From contig JAJNNX010000020.1 in the NCBI GenBank assembly GCA_023159155.1, forward strand, positions 248,001-312,000: a stretch of DNA of 64,000 nt, read 5' to 3'. This DNA is from Ustulina deusta. Lineage: Eukaryota > Ascomycota > Sordariomycetes > Xylariales > Xylariaceae. The notes beneath the pieces are model-generated. The model was not told the origin of the DNA and made no database searches. It was given only the letters and a program-made list of their open reading frames with translations. Position 1 is the first letter of the stretch. Each line of letters opens with the position of its first letter. Positions 14,011 to 27,359 of the stretch are shown piece after piece. The translations under genes were made by a program, and so were the position numbers.

Positions 14011-14280
14011 TGCAGCAGGGCTGGTGCTAGCGGCCCGCTGACAGCTGCGAAAGTGGCTGTACGTTAATTGTTAGCCGTATTCGGGCCGCCCGCGGCCCGA
14101 ATCGGCTGATCTTCGGCTGTATTCAGGGGGTTCGAATAGCTATAAAAGCCTTCGAACTTCTCAGAGCAACACTTACTTCAGACACATAAAATTTCATACC
14201 AGTTTTCTAGTAGCAGGCGCTCTAGTTTGTTTTTGTTATTTTTAGTTGTTTTGGTGTCGAGTTGCCCCGTCTTTCTTCAA
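14011..14280 (+). mobile_element. Probable solo LTR with GC palindrome and TATA box
   Basis: A sharply bounded 270-bp island of normal composition in RIP-mutated DNA, starting TGCAGCAGGG and ending TTTCTTCA. It contains an 11-bp perfect inverted repeat (14079-14089 with 14092-14102, ATTCGGGCCGC and complement) and a TATA-like AGCTATAAAAGCC near 14138, as in the promoter part of an LTR. The flanks are alternating T/A, so a target duplication (TATAT) is uninformative. Lack of RIP suggests a late insertion or a sequence too short for RIP. Confidence 0.45.
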
Positions 14281-17200
14281 TATATATATTAAAGCTTATT
14301 AATAAGTTTATTAGGTTTTAAACCATAACGTTATTTTTTGGCCTAGGCTTATGTTTAGTGCGTATTTATTATATATTATTACTTGTATACCTAGATATAT
14401 TTTTTTATTTTTCTTAATTTTTATAAGCACTCCTTTTATATTATTTTTTGTAAGCTGCGTAATATAGGAAAATTGCCCTGTTTATAGCATAAATAGCCCA
14501 AATATAAATTTAACCAAACTTTTATAACTATTTTTAATAGCTATAATATTATACTAAATATTTATAAGGATTATTAATATGTTTATAAAAGTTGTTCTAT
14601 TATCTACTATAAAAAAGCGGTTTGTTTTAGTTGCTTTTTTTGTAGCTTTTTAAAAATATATTAATATATTATTTTAAGTTTTATTTTATTTTAAAAAACT
14701 AATTTCTAGTTGTTTAAATATAATTTAATAAAGTAGTATATATATAAACCGGTATTACTAAACTGTTTAATTTAAACTATTATTTTTAAAGCTTATTTAG
14801 TTCTAAAACATTAAAACAGCTTATATAATTATAGATTAATATATATATAATTTTATATAATCTTATATACTAATATTTTAATATAATTTATATATAACTT
14901 ATTTTATTTTTAAAGCAGTTATTTATACTAAATATTTATTTTAAAAAATATAAGGTTTATATAACGATTTGTTTGTTAGTAGTACTATAGCTTAGAAATA
15001 AAAAGATAAAAACCAGGCAAGCCAAATTATTTATTATAAATATTTTAGTATTAACTTTGTTTGCTATTTTATACGGATACTAGTTTAACTCTAGTAAATA
15101 GAATAGTAGTATTAAAAAAGATTAAAAAACTAATAAAAACTTTTTTTTTAATATGCTAGTAAGCCAGTTTATGCTTAATTTTAATATTGTTATAGTATTT
15201 TTTTTACTTTATAAAACTAGGTATTTTATTTAGCTACATATTTTTGGTTTGCTAAAATATTAGCAATGTTTGCTGTTTTATAATAAAATATTATTATAGA
15301 TCTGCTATATATTCTTTAAAAAGTATAGTTAGTATATAAAAAAGGTTTTTTGATTTGTAGTAATAATAAAATAATTAGTAGGTATTTATTAAAAAAGCTT
15401 ATAAGTACTCCTACCACTATATAGAAATAAAAATCTAAATAGTAGTTGATTAATAAATATATTAATAATATAAAATAGTTTTAAGTCAATAACTAAAGAA
15501 CTAAACTAAACAAATAATTAAATATAGAAGAGATTTATTATTATATTTTATATTTTTTTATTACTACTGCTATTTTATTTTATAAAACTTTTATATTATT
15601 TGAACTTTTTTTTGTTTTAAATATTTTTTTATTTTATTTTTATAAATAATTTTAGTTTTTAAATAAAACTTGACTCAAAATTTTTTATTTCTTTTTTAAA
15701 TATATTTATAAAAATGATCAAACTAGTTATTTTAGCAATTAAATAATTCATTATAGAAATTATAAAAAAAATAAACTTAGCTTAAGCTATAATATTTAAA
15801 AGTTTGTTTAATTAAAATTTTTTAAAAAATAGTAAAATATAATATATTAATAAATATTAGTTTAAATATTTTAGTTTTGCTTAACTAAGTTTATTATACT
15901 TTGGTTTAAAATATTTAAATTTTTTTTAGGCTAAAAAGTCTTTTTAATTATAGCTTAAAAGATATTTTAGTCCGGATAGTAATAAAAATCCTATAGACTT
16001 TATAAGATTTTTTCTATTAAGAATAGTTATTTTAACGTTTAGTACAATATTTGTTTTAAAAGTTTGTTAGAATTTTTAAAGTAATTTAGCAAATCTAACA
16101 GCTTTTGTTATAATATTTTATAATAAATAAGTTAGCTTACTTGTTTATATTAGGCTAGCTATAATATATAAATAATATATTTAGTACTTATATAATCTTA
16201 TATATTATTATTACTTATATAAAGCAATGTTTAATTATAGTTCTTTTTAAGATTTGTTTTTTATAGCTTATATATATTAGTAATATATATATATATAAAA
16301 ACTTTTCTAATAACTTATAAAATAAAGCATATTAATACGTAGTATATTTTTTAGGTATATTTTTAAATATATTTGGAACAATTGCTAGTTTTTTTTTATT
16401 ATAGTTTTATAATCTTATAAGTACTACTATAATTTATTTTATAATTGCTATATTTTATTTTAAATAATATTTTTATTATTTTAAAATATAAATTATTCTT
16501 TTTAATTAATATACTATAACTTAATATTTTTAAGTTTTATTACTTATTATATTTAATTTTTATAGTAACCTTTAAACATAACCCTATCTAATAAGAAAGA
16601 ATGTTATATTTTTGCTATTTTAAAGGTTTAATAAAATAAAATATTAGTTAATATATATACTTAAGTTTTGCTTAGGAATTTTTATTAAAATAAAGAATAA
16701 AAACCTATAAGTAAAAACTATAAGTCTTTAAATACTAGCTAGTATTATAAACTTAGTTTGCTAAAATTAAAAAAAAAAAAATACTAATAATTTTTTTATA
16801 AATTATATTTTGTTTTTATATACTAGTATTAAAATATTGCGCTTTTATAAAGTAATTAATCCTTAGGCTTAAAGCACTTATAAAGTGGCATATTTTTATA
16901 TATATTTTATAAAAAATAAACTAACGTTTTTTTTTTGTTAATATATATAGAAAGTTCTATAATAGTTTTTTAGAGCTTTATATATACTATATTATATAGC
17001 TATAAAGTAACATAAGGTTATAGATAGATTAAATAGCTTTATATTAGCAAAATACAAAACAATAAATATTATGTGGTATAGGTTAACTAGTATAGCATTT
17101 TATCTTATAGCGCTATTGCTACTTAATTAAGACTTTGATAAAATATTATCGATTTTTAGTATTTATTTTTAGTAATAGTAATAATAATAATTTCTTGTGT

Positions 17201-17489
17201 TCAAACAATGCTATAACATAAAAAGTAATAATAAAAATAAAAACATTTGCTATCTATGCGCGCGTTTGTTTAGAAACCAAAACTCCAACTGCAAAAAAAA
17301 TAAAAGAGAAATGAAGGAAAAAAATTCACCGCAGAAATGCTTATTATCAAATATATTAATATAGTTATGGATTTAGAAAAAGGGATCGCTAATTCCACAG
17401 GCACACCGCAAGGGATTCATGCTAGATTTGGTTCTATGCTAGGTGTTTCTTGTTGTTATTTTGCTACAACTACGCTACCTAGTCAAGAA
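14281..17489. repeat. RIP-degraded AT-rich repeat block
   Basis: A/T-dominated RIP-type sequence holding the second copy of dispersed repeat A (15275-15527). From about 17200 to 17489 composition is less biased (for example a CGCGCGTTTG patch), but no coding frame was recognised. Confidence 0.75.
15275..15527 (+). repeat. Dispersed repeat A, copy 2
   Basis: Direct-orientation copy of 1565-1797: same order of shared blocks (CTGCTATATATT, CTCCTACCACTA, AACTAAAGAACTAA). More heavily converted to A/T than copy 1. Confidence 0.7.
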
Positions 17490-18051
17490 CTTAAACAAAA
17501 AGCAACCCATTAAATCTAGGCGCCGTTATCTATCCAGGGTCAAATTTAGGGGCAAAATCTAAGCTACTACTAGCATTGTTCCAAATAATCAATAGTAAGA
17601 TAAGGCCGCTAATATTGTAACTAAGTCTTTTAAAAAACAGCTGTTCTATTAAATATTTTTTTTAAGCTACAGAGCTAGCTATATTACTTTTCAGCAGATT
17701 TTTAGATAGCTAGATAATACGGTTATATTATAGATTTGTGGCTAAGCATAGTTTATATAATAAAAATATAATAGATTATTTTTTAGTAGTTATATTAAAT
17801 AATAAATAAGTAGCTATAGCTAAGGTTAAATAATATAAATAAAGCGCTGCAAATATACTTATATTTAAAGTAGCTAAAGCTTACCTATAGCTTTTTGTTT
17901 AAAAAGCTAAAAAAATTAGAAAAAAACTAAAACAACTTATTGTTTAATTTTAGTTAGATATAGCAAATATTTAAACGTATTAGTAAAGCAGAATATTTTT
18001 TTTATAAATAAGTTAGGCTTTATTAACTTATTTTCTTTTTAAGCTATAAAG
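17490..18051 (+). repeat. Dispersed repeat B, copy 1, left part (interrupted)
   Basis: Matches 27360-27960 in direct orientation, from AAAAGCAACCC/TATTAAA and GGCGC to the TTTAAGCT.TAA motif. The match breaks off at 18051 and resumes at 25321, because a copia element is inserted at this point. Joining the two flanks restores the order seen in copy 2 (TTTAAGCTGTAAG then AGCACGGCCTGTTATA). Confidence 0.75.
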
Positions 18052-18181
18052 TGTCAAAAGAAATACATAGTAATCTTATTAATTATCTAGAAATCTAAGT
18101 TATAATATAAGTAGGTAGCAAATATAAAAGTTTTATATATAGCATATAAATCATAAATATTTTAGCTTCCTAGTTTTAACA
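18052..18181 (-). repeat. Copia LTR (3' LTR of the minus-strand element)
   Basis: Starts TGTCAAAAG and ends TTTTAACA. It aligns with 25169-25315 through blocks such as AATCTAAGTTATAAT, AAGTAGGTAG and ATATAGCATATAAATC. TG...CA ends. Confidence 0.8.
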
Positions 18182-20399
18182 CTTCCTCTCGATCTTTATA
18201 CTATTGTATTTTTAGAGTTTAGATTTTTGAAAATACTTGACTCCTTTTAAAGATCAGTGCCCTGTTATGCCTTTAAACAAAAAATAGTATTATAGTATAT
18301 AATATTTTAAGTTTTCTAAAACGGGATGTTTTAAAAAGTAAAAGCCCTATTAAAATTGTTATATTTATAATTTTCTGTCTTAGGTATAAAAAGCAGTATG
18401 ATTTTGCAAAAAACTTGTTAAATTTTTTTTTTTTTTTTTCTTGCTATATATTAATTGTAACAGATTTTTTCTAATAATTAATACTTTAAGTTAAGGCTTT
18501 AATTAGAAGTATTCTTAAAATTATAGATTTATTAGTTTTAAATAAAGTTTGTCCTTTAATTTATACTATATATAAACTTTTTTTATAAAATATTATATAT
18601 ATTTTTTTAACTACTTTATTTTTGATTAGTATTATACTAAATAGTTAAACTTTTTGATTTTTTTTTAAAATAGTTATAAGTTTGCTTCTAAAAACTTTAA
18701 AGTATTTTTTATATTTTTGTGCCTTTTTTTAGTTAGTTATATAGGTTATAATCCTAAAATATTATATATTTTTTTATTTAATTATTCTTTTTCATAACAG
18801 CTATACTAAAAATATATTAGATTTTTTTGTTTACTTTTTATCTAACATAAAGTCCTTTTGTAAATACTTTAAAGAGCCCTATAGCAATATATTTTTTAAG
18901 CTTTAATACTAGCTAGAGCTTGTTTAATATTGCTTATACTACTATATCTTTATACTAAGTACTCTTATATTAATAAAAATAATATAATTATTATAATGCT
19001 TTAATAAATATTATATAGCATAAATAAATATATAACTAATTATTATATTTAATAAGTTCTAAGTAGCTTTAAAAAATTGCTTTAAATATTTTGCTAATAT
19101 TATACTAATTTAAATATTTTTTATAAGTTAAACTTATTATATTTAAATAAATAAGCATACAAAAGATTTAATCAGGATTTAATACTAGCATTTATTATTA
19201 TTTTTAATAAAATATAATCTTTAGGTGCTTTATAATTTTTGTTTTAATATTTTTTATATTATTATTATCTATTTTTACTAAATTAGATATTATTTTTTTT
19301 TTAATCTATAATAGTTTTAATAAATATTATTTAAAGTTATAAAAATAATTTTTTATTAAGTTATAAGTTTTAAGTATTATAGCAATAAAAAATAATTTTA
19401 TATTAAATTAAAAAAGTTTTTTTATTAGTTTTATATATAAATTATTAATTAGTTTTAGCTAAACTACTATTTAAGCTTTGAAATTTTTTTAAATCTTTTA
19501 AAAGCTAGTTTAAATAATAGCTTTATAAGTCTATCTATTACTTAGTTTAAAATAAATATATATTTAAAATTAATTTAACTTATAATAATTTATTTTTAAT
19601 ACTATTTATTTTAAATATTTATATATATATATATTTTTTTTATATAATAATAAGTTATAAGCTACTAAAATAGCCCTTTAGTTATTACTATAAATAATTA
19701 TTAATATATTACTAATTCTAATATTTAGTTTAATTAAAAGTTTTTTTATTAATATAGTTTTTTTTAAAACCTATGTTTAATTTTTAAGTTTTGTTTTAAA
19801 AAATAATAATAAAATTATTAATTAATGTTTTAAATTTTAGCTTATTACTTTGCTTCCTAAATTAAAAATATACCCTAAAGTTAAACAGCAAGTTTTTTTA
19901 TAAACTTTTTAGTCTAAATTAGTATAGCTTTATAAATTAATTTTCTTTTTTATATATATTAACTTTAGATCAATTGTAATTATTAAATATTTAAATATTT
20001 ATTTTATTACTTTAATATAAAAAATATTTAACTTTACTATATATTTGCTATATTTAAAAATAATAAAAATAATATTTAGTCTAGTTCTTAATATTATATA
20101 TATAAAAGAACTAATAGCTTTTTAATACTATTTTTAATTTATTATTACTATAATAAAGTTTTTTTTAAATATTTTAATATTTATAAAAATTAGAATATAA
20201 ATTAGTTTTGTTTTTTTATATTTAGGTTTATTTAAGTCCTAAAAGCTAAATTTTATAAGAACTTTTTTTAAATAAGCTTATTATAACAACTTTAAGATAC
20301 AATATAATTAATCTTATTTAATAGCTATATTTAAATAGAATTTAGCTAATCCTAAGTTATTTATTTAAAACTTTTTATTTAAAGCTTGTTTAATATTAT

Positions 20400-22510
20400 T
20401 AATTTTTAAAGTTTTTAAACCAATAATTAATAAATTATTAATATAAATAGTAATATAATAATTATTTTAAACAAAAATATTAGTATCTAAGTTTAAACTA
20501 CTAAATTTTAAACTTTTTAAAAATATTGCTAATATTTTATATTATATTTTAGGTACTTGCTTAAGTTTATAAAATATTTTGTTTAATTTGCAAACCTTAG
20601 TTAGGTCCTAAATAAATTTAAATAGCTGTTTTATATAAATATTTTTTATAATTTCTTTATATAAAAATACTATTTTAATATTTATTTAATAGATTTTAAG
20701 GTCTAAAATAGTAATAATAGCAAATAAAATCTTATAGCTTATAGGTTTAATTATTAAAGCAAAAATCTTATAATAGTTTATTCTATTCTATTATTTAAAG
20801 CTTTTAACTATTTATTTAGCTTTATATTAGATAATTTTGCTTATTTTATTACGCTTAAGTTTATATACTTATTTGCTAAATAATATTTTAATATTAAGCA
20901 GTTTAGTAATTATTTCTCAAGTTAGATTATTAATTAGTAAGCTATATTTATTATTTATAGCTTTGCGCTACTTTATCTAATAAAAACTATATTTTATAAC
21001 TTTATAGCTTACTAGTTTAGTAATTTTAATTATTTTTATAGCTTTTAATATAGCAGTAATAAAATAAAAAATAACTAATTAGTATTTATAGTTTTAAAAA
21101 CAAATTCTATTATATCTAAGTTATAGCATAGGCTTTTTTAGTTATTTTAAAATATAAATTTTAGATTAAGCATTATTTTTTTTACTATAATTATTACTAT
21201 TATTTTTTTTTAGTATACTAAAAAAAAACATATTAAAAATATAATTAGAATTATTATTATTATTATTAGAAAATTAGCTAAAATAGTTAAAGTTATTTTT
21301 ATTGTTTAAAAATATATTAAAGTTGCTAGGTTTTTAGCTACTGTTTATTATAAATAAAGTAGCGCTTAGGGTATTGCTAGGTGTAGTACTAGGTATAATA
21401 CTAAAAATATTATTTGGTGTACTATCTATAATAAATAATCTTAATAATATAAAAAAAAATTTTTTTTTTTTTAAAACAGGTTTATTATTATTAATAATAG
21501 CGTAAAAAAACTTGGTTGTTCTTTCTAAAAAAATTTTTTAAATAAAGCTCTTTAAAATATTTTTAATAATTTTATTATATAAGTTCTATTAAACCTATTT
21601 TTTATTACTAATCTTTAGCTATATTTAATCTAGCAGCTAATAAAGAATTTTTAAAAAAAAACTTATATTATTAGTATTTATTATTTTCTTATTTTTAAAA
21701 AAGATTATAAAATTATATAAGCTTTAATTTTAGTATTTAAGCATTTTATAAAATAAAGTTCTTTTTATAAATATTAACTTTTTTTTGTTTAGTTAAAAAT
21801 ACTATTTATTAGTTCTAATAAATATTATATAATTATATACTAGTATTTAGCCAAACTATTTTTTATATAGTAATATTCTAAATTAGTTATTAAACTAATA
21901 AATTATAGTATAGCAGGCTATCTAAATAATAATAAGCTAGTATTTTTAAAATATCCTATTATTTATAGCTTGTTTTATTATTAATATTATAATAGTTTTA
22001 TAAATATTAATTGCTTTTTTATAAATATTATTTTATTAATATTGCTTTATAGTAATAAATAATATTTAGATTTTTTAGCTTTAATAAAAATATTTTAGTT
22101 CTTTATTAATATTTTTTTTAGCTTTGTTTAAAGTAAATATATAATATTTATATTTAAAGCGTTTATAATGTTCTAAGAACGCTTTAAAAGCTTTAATAAA
22201 TTTTGCTTTACTTTTAAGTAATAATATTTAGATTATTTTAAAGAAATTATAACAAATAATAATAAAATAAATAAATTCTTTATATTTTTTAGAAACATTT
22301 TTAAATATTTTTACTATATTTATATATAATAATTCGAATAAATAAGTACTTTATTAAAGATTTCCTAAGTATAGTATTTTTTTTATTTTTATTTAAACAT
22401 AATATTTATAAATATAACTAGGCTTTTAAGGCTTAATATGCCCTATTTTTATTAGTTTTTTAATAAAGAATTTACTAATATGTCCGAATTATTTGTGCTA
22501 TAGAGCTAGT
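20400..22510 (-). pseudogene. Ghost of copia pol: integrase and reverse transcriptase
   Basis: Read on the minus strand, 20446 to about 20420 gives Y-I-N-N-L-L-I-I-G-L. This is the copia YVDDLLI reverse-transcriptase motif with both Asp codons (GAC/GAT) changed to Asn (AAT) and Val (GTT) to Ile (ATT), exactly G-to-A changes. Downstream residues (NNIKQALNKKF) fit the segment that follows it in copia RT. At about 22350-22240 the frame reads ELLYINIVK...KEFIYFIIIC, the integrase core start with its first Asp changed to Asn. Just upstream (22510-22390) is a decayed LWH..LGH-like pre-integrase segment. The frame survives without indels, so C-to-T/G-to-A change, not indels, did the damage. Confidence 0.75.
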
Positions 22511-25168
22511 TTAAGGTTATAAAATAAATAAGCTATAAAAACAGCAGTAGTAGCTTTTATATTTAAGTTGGGTTAATCGATTAAATATAGGCTATTATGT
22601 TTTGTTTTTTTTAAAAATATTTGGTTTTTTTTTAAAATATATGTTTTATTACTTTAAAAAAAAATTTAATACTAAGTATAACTAAATAAAAAATAAAAAT
22701 AAAGTTTATTCTAATTAATAAATAATATATAATATTCCTAAATATAATAATTTTTTTTTTATTAATTATACTAATAAAAATATAGTTTTTTTATTAAATA
22801 GGCTATATTACTAATTTATTAATTCTTATTATTACCAAACAAAATATATTATAAAAGTTAATAAAGCTATTTCGATTTAAAATTATTAGAATACTTATAC
22901 TACTATTAATAACTAGTGCTTTTTTTAGAATTTTTACTAGGTTTATAGCTCTATCCTATGTTATAACTATAAATAATATTTTAATAATATTTATAAAGTA
23001 ATTTTTTTTAAAAATATTATTAAATAGTTTTTTTACTACTTTTAGGTTATTATTTTCTTAAATTTAATTATTTTATATTTTGTTTTTTTAAAGTATAGTT
23101 TAATTAAATTTTTAAAATATAAAAAATAATAATTTAGGTTAAATTAAAGCAATAAAAAGTTGCTTAAAAGTTATAAATATATAAGCTATAAAAATAATAT
23201 ATTTAAAAAAAAACTAAAAAGAATTAGATTGTAGTATAGCTACTAAAAATATTACAAAGTTTATTATTTGTTTTTTTGCAGCTAAATTATTTTTTGATTT
23301 TAGCTTTTTTAGTTTTTTTTTATACTATTTGGCATATTTATAGCGCATTTTTTTATCCTAACTAGCAAGCTTTAGTTCTAAGTGCTTTTTATAGCAGATT
23401 TTAAGGTATAATTTATAGCAAAACTTATAAAGTTTTTATTTATTATTTAAAAAAAAAAATAAGTTAGCTTTAGTAGCTAAAAATATAATCTATAATATTT
23501 GTTTTTTTTAGTTTTATTCAAATTATATAATAGTATTAATTGTTTTTTTTAAAGTAATAACTACTTATATTATTTAAAAAAAAATAGCAATATTATAAAC
23601 TAATATTTTAATTATGCTTAGTTCTTAAGTAATAAAAAAAAAATTAAATTTAAAACTAAATTTATTAATAAATTTTTAAATAATATATAAGTATAGCTAT
23701 ATTAAAATAAAATTAAGTTTTATTATATTTGCTTAAGTTTATTAAAATACTACTATAAATTATATAATTTTTTTTATAGTTTTTAAAGTAGTTTTTTTTT
23801 TTATTAAAAATATTAAACAAATTAAGCTTTACTTTTAAATTTATAAATAACAAAAAGTTTTACTTAAATAAATATTAATATATTAAAAAAAAATTTAGTA
23901 ATAAATTATATTTAATAATAAATATTTATTAAAAATCTATTATAAATTATAGTATATATTATATTATATTTATTAAACTATTTATTTTTTTAAGTTATAA
24001 AACTTTTTTTGTTTTTTTTATCCTATTATATTAGTATTATTATTTAAAAACTATTAAATAAAAATTATTTAAACCCGCTTATTGCAAGTTTTTTTTTTAT
24101 ATTTTAATTTTATTTTAATTATTATTCTAAAATATTTTAAAAAAGTACTTTTTTAAGTTTTTTTAAAGCGTTATTAAATAATATTTTTTTAAAAATTTAG
24201 TAATAAATCTAAAAAACTAAAAAAAATCAATTCTGTTTTAAAAAAATTAAAAAAAATTAATTTTATTCTAAAAACGTTTATATTTTTACTATTATTACTA
24301 GCAAAAATATTAAAATATTTTTTAAATTAATAAATAATATAATAATAAATTATTAAAATAATAAAAAATATTTTAAAACTAAAAATAATAATTAAAACAA
24401 AATAACAATTAAATTATTTTTTAGTTATCTAATTATAAATAATAATAAACCAAATTATTTAAGTTTATAATAAAAAGATTAAATCAAATAAATTATTATT
24501 ATTTAACTAAATATTATTAAAATATAAATATAAAATAAATAAAAATATATTTAGCTATAAAAATAATATATTGATTTTAAAGCTAAATAATTCTTAGTTA
24601 TTTAGTATTAATAAACAAATAAATATTTTAAATAATATAAAAAATTTAAAACTAAGTAGTAATAGATTATTAATATAATTACTACTTAAATTATTATTAA
24701 AATTATTTAAATTTTTTTAAAATAAAAAATAATTAAATAAGCTTAATAGTTTAGCAACAAAATATAAGAAAATTCTAGTACTAAAAAAACAATATATATA
24801 AAAAAAAATAATCTAGCTTTTTTTATAAAAGTTATATTAAATATTTATAAATATTTTAATTTTTAATACTAATTAGTTTTTTAGTTTTAGATTTAGTAAT
24901 ATTAAAAAAAAAAAAGTTAGTATTAAAAAATTTTTAGTAATTAATTATAAAAAGTTTTTTAGTTTTTCTTTTAATTAGAAAATTTATAAGTTTAATTTTT
25001 TAATTTAATAAAATTATTTTTATTTTTAACTTTTAGATTTTAAAAAAAACATTTTATTATTTAACAAAAAATTAAAATTTTAATATATATTATATATAAG
25101 GTTAAAGATTAATAAGTTATTAGTTTTAAAAAATTTAATTTTTAATAAATAAAGTATGTTAAAGTAAG

Positions 25169-25315
25169 TGTCCGGGCTTATAACCTATTAAAAAAAATAT
25201 ATAGTAATCCTATTAATTATTTAAAAATCTAAGTTATAATACAAGTAGGTAGTAGATATAGAAATCTTATATATAGCATATAAATCGTAAGTATCCCAGC
25301 CTTCTAGTTTTAATA
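25169..25315 (-). repeat. Copia LTR (5' LTR of the minus-strand element)
   Basis: Starts TGTCCGGGCTTATAACC and ends TAGTTTTAATA; partner of 18052-18181. It is less RIP-mutated than the partner, and its first part holds about 15 extra bases. Confidence 0.8.
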
Positions 25316-25320
25316 TAAAG

Positions 25321-25420
25321 GCTATAAGCACGGCTTGTTATATACGGAATAAAAAAACTTGAGTTATTAGCTTAGGCAAATATAATAATCCCTAATATCC
25401 TAAAAGTGTTATATTGTTAA
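25321..25420 (+). repeat. Dispersed repeat B, copy 1, right part
   Basis: Continues the repeat interrupted at 18051: CTATAAGCACGGCTTGTTATA corresponds to the GCACGGCCTGTTATACGCG block near 27980 of copy 2. The right end is uncertain. Confidence 0.6.
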
Positions 25421-27359
25421 CTTGATTAAGTATATGATTTATAGGTAGAGTATTGTATGGTTGTGTGCCGGGTATTGCTCTGGTGTGATAAATCTAGGGT
25501 GGTACTATACAATTATTACTGAGGTGTTGTTAGGAGATTACTCCGAAAAACGCCCAAATGCAACTTTACAATCATTGTGCAGGCGACTCCTAGATGATTA
25601 TAAATGGTCCACCGTTGGCTAACGATTGCTGGACAGCTAGTAATGACTCCTTTTATTAGGGCAGCAGATAAGCTAAGCTTTTTATAAAAGCCCTTTATTA
25701 AATTACCTCCTTAGAGCACAAGCCATAAAGCTAATAAAGTAAACGTATATAGGGCCCCTATATTAGCATAGGTTATCCTTAGATACCCATTTTACTAATA
25801 CACTAAATAAGATCATATTTTTTGTATATAAATTAAAAACTTATAAAGCAAATATTTATTTATATATGTTTTAAGGTCATTATATTAACTAGCTTATTAA
25901 ATATTCTAGCTAATTATAAATGAACTGTTTTATTACTTAATATATTACTTTGATTAAAAAGAATAATAATAGTTAGTAATACTATAAGTATTTTTATTAT
26001 AGCATTTTTAATAATATATTAAACAAGCTTAGTTTTAGTATTTTTATAGGAATAGTAAGCAGTTTTTGCAAAAAAGATATTTTATACTTATATTAAAAAA
26101 TAAGCCAAATTAAAACAAATAGTTACGTACTATAACCTTGCAGTTTTATTAATTTTTGCAATATATTATAACAAATACTACAAAGGTTAGATATGCTATA
26201 AATTCTAATTAAGTTTTAAAAACAAAAGATTTTATATTTAAAAAAGTTATAAAACCTTTTTTGTTTTTTAAAAAAACAATTTATATAAGTAATTTATATA
26301 TATTATTTATTAAATAAATAAAATAGCTTAAAAAGCTAGCAAAAATTAAAAATAGAACTTATATATTTATATTTATTATAAACTATAGCCCGCGACTTTT
26401 TAATAGATCTTTTATAAATATAATAAAATAGTTCTATAAAATTAATATATATAATATTTAAAATTATTATAAGCTTTACTTAAAGCAAAATTTTTTAGTT
26501 TAAATTAAGCTAGTTTTTAAGATTATATATTAAATTTTTTATATTTTTAGTATTATATAATATATAAAAAAAAACTTTATAAATTACTAATTTTATTTAG
26601 TTAACTAATTAGTTTATAATATATTTATATTTTATATAATTATTTTTTATATATTAAAAAATAAACTTAATAATTTTAGGATTATTAATAGCTTATAAAA
26701 CTTTAATTTAAAATAAACTAATTAAATTAATAGTTTTAAGCTTTTAAAAAAAAATGTTATATATAATTTTTTTTAAATATATTTAAATTAAAATGTTTGC
26801 TATTAATAGAAGTGCAATTAAATAAGTTGTTTAATATTTAAAAAAATATAAAGTTAGAAAAAAATAATAATAAAATAAATTGTAATATATAAGTTATAAA
26901 AAAATATAAAGCAAAATGTTTATATATAAAAGAAATATAAACTGGGGTGCTATATTTATAATTATTTATAGCTTTGACTAAACAGTGCTACGAACTAATA
27001 AAGGAACGGCTTGTTAGAAATATTTACTACTATACAATGCTATATATTTTATAACAAAATCTAACTTGACTAGTGGATATAACCACAGGTCGGCCAGGTC
27101 TATAGAAAGATTCCCTATATATAACAGCAATTCTAGAACCGACTTGGTGCTATCCTGTAGTATTAGCGCTTGTCTTTATTTACCACCCTTAGAAAAAACA
27201 GGTTAAAAAATAAAACAGTCTAGGAAGTCTTGCCTTTTTTTCTTTATATAACTATAGTATTAATAAGTATATTATATTAAAGAACTAACTTGCTTTAATA
27301 TGTTTAAAGATTTAAGCATTAATATAAGTATTATAAATTATGCTAAAAGCTTAAAAACT
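25421..27359. repeat. Mixed RIP block, no gene seen
   Basis: 25430-25660 and 26940-27200 have near-normal composition (for example TGTGTGCCGGGTATTGCTC), and the rest is A/T-dominated. No frame in the richer patches looks coding; they may be less-mutated transposon ends. Nothing further recognised. Confidence 0.6.

Larger units (their letters stand above)
18052..25315 (-). mobile_element. Full-length RIP-killed Ty1/copia retrotransposon
   Basis: Bounded by two direct LTR copies (18052-18181 and 25169-25315), with the perfect 5-bp target duplication TAAAG at 18047-18051 and 25316-25320. On the minus strand the order is integrase (near 22240-22510) then reverse transcriptase (near 20400-20470), the pol order of Ty1/copia rather than Ty3/gypsy. 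RIP has turned most C to T and G to A, leaving many stops, so the element is dead. It interrupts dispersed repeat B and is therefore younger than that repeat. Confidence 0.85.
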
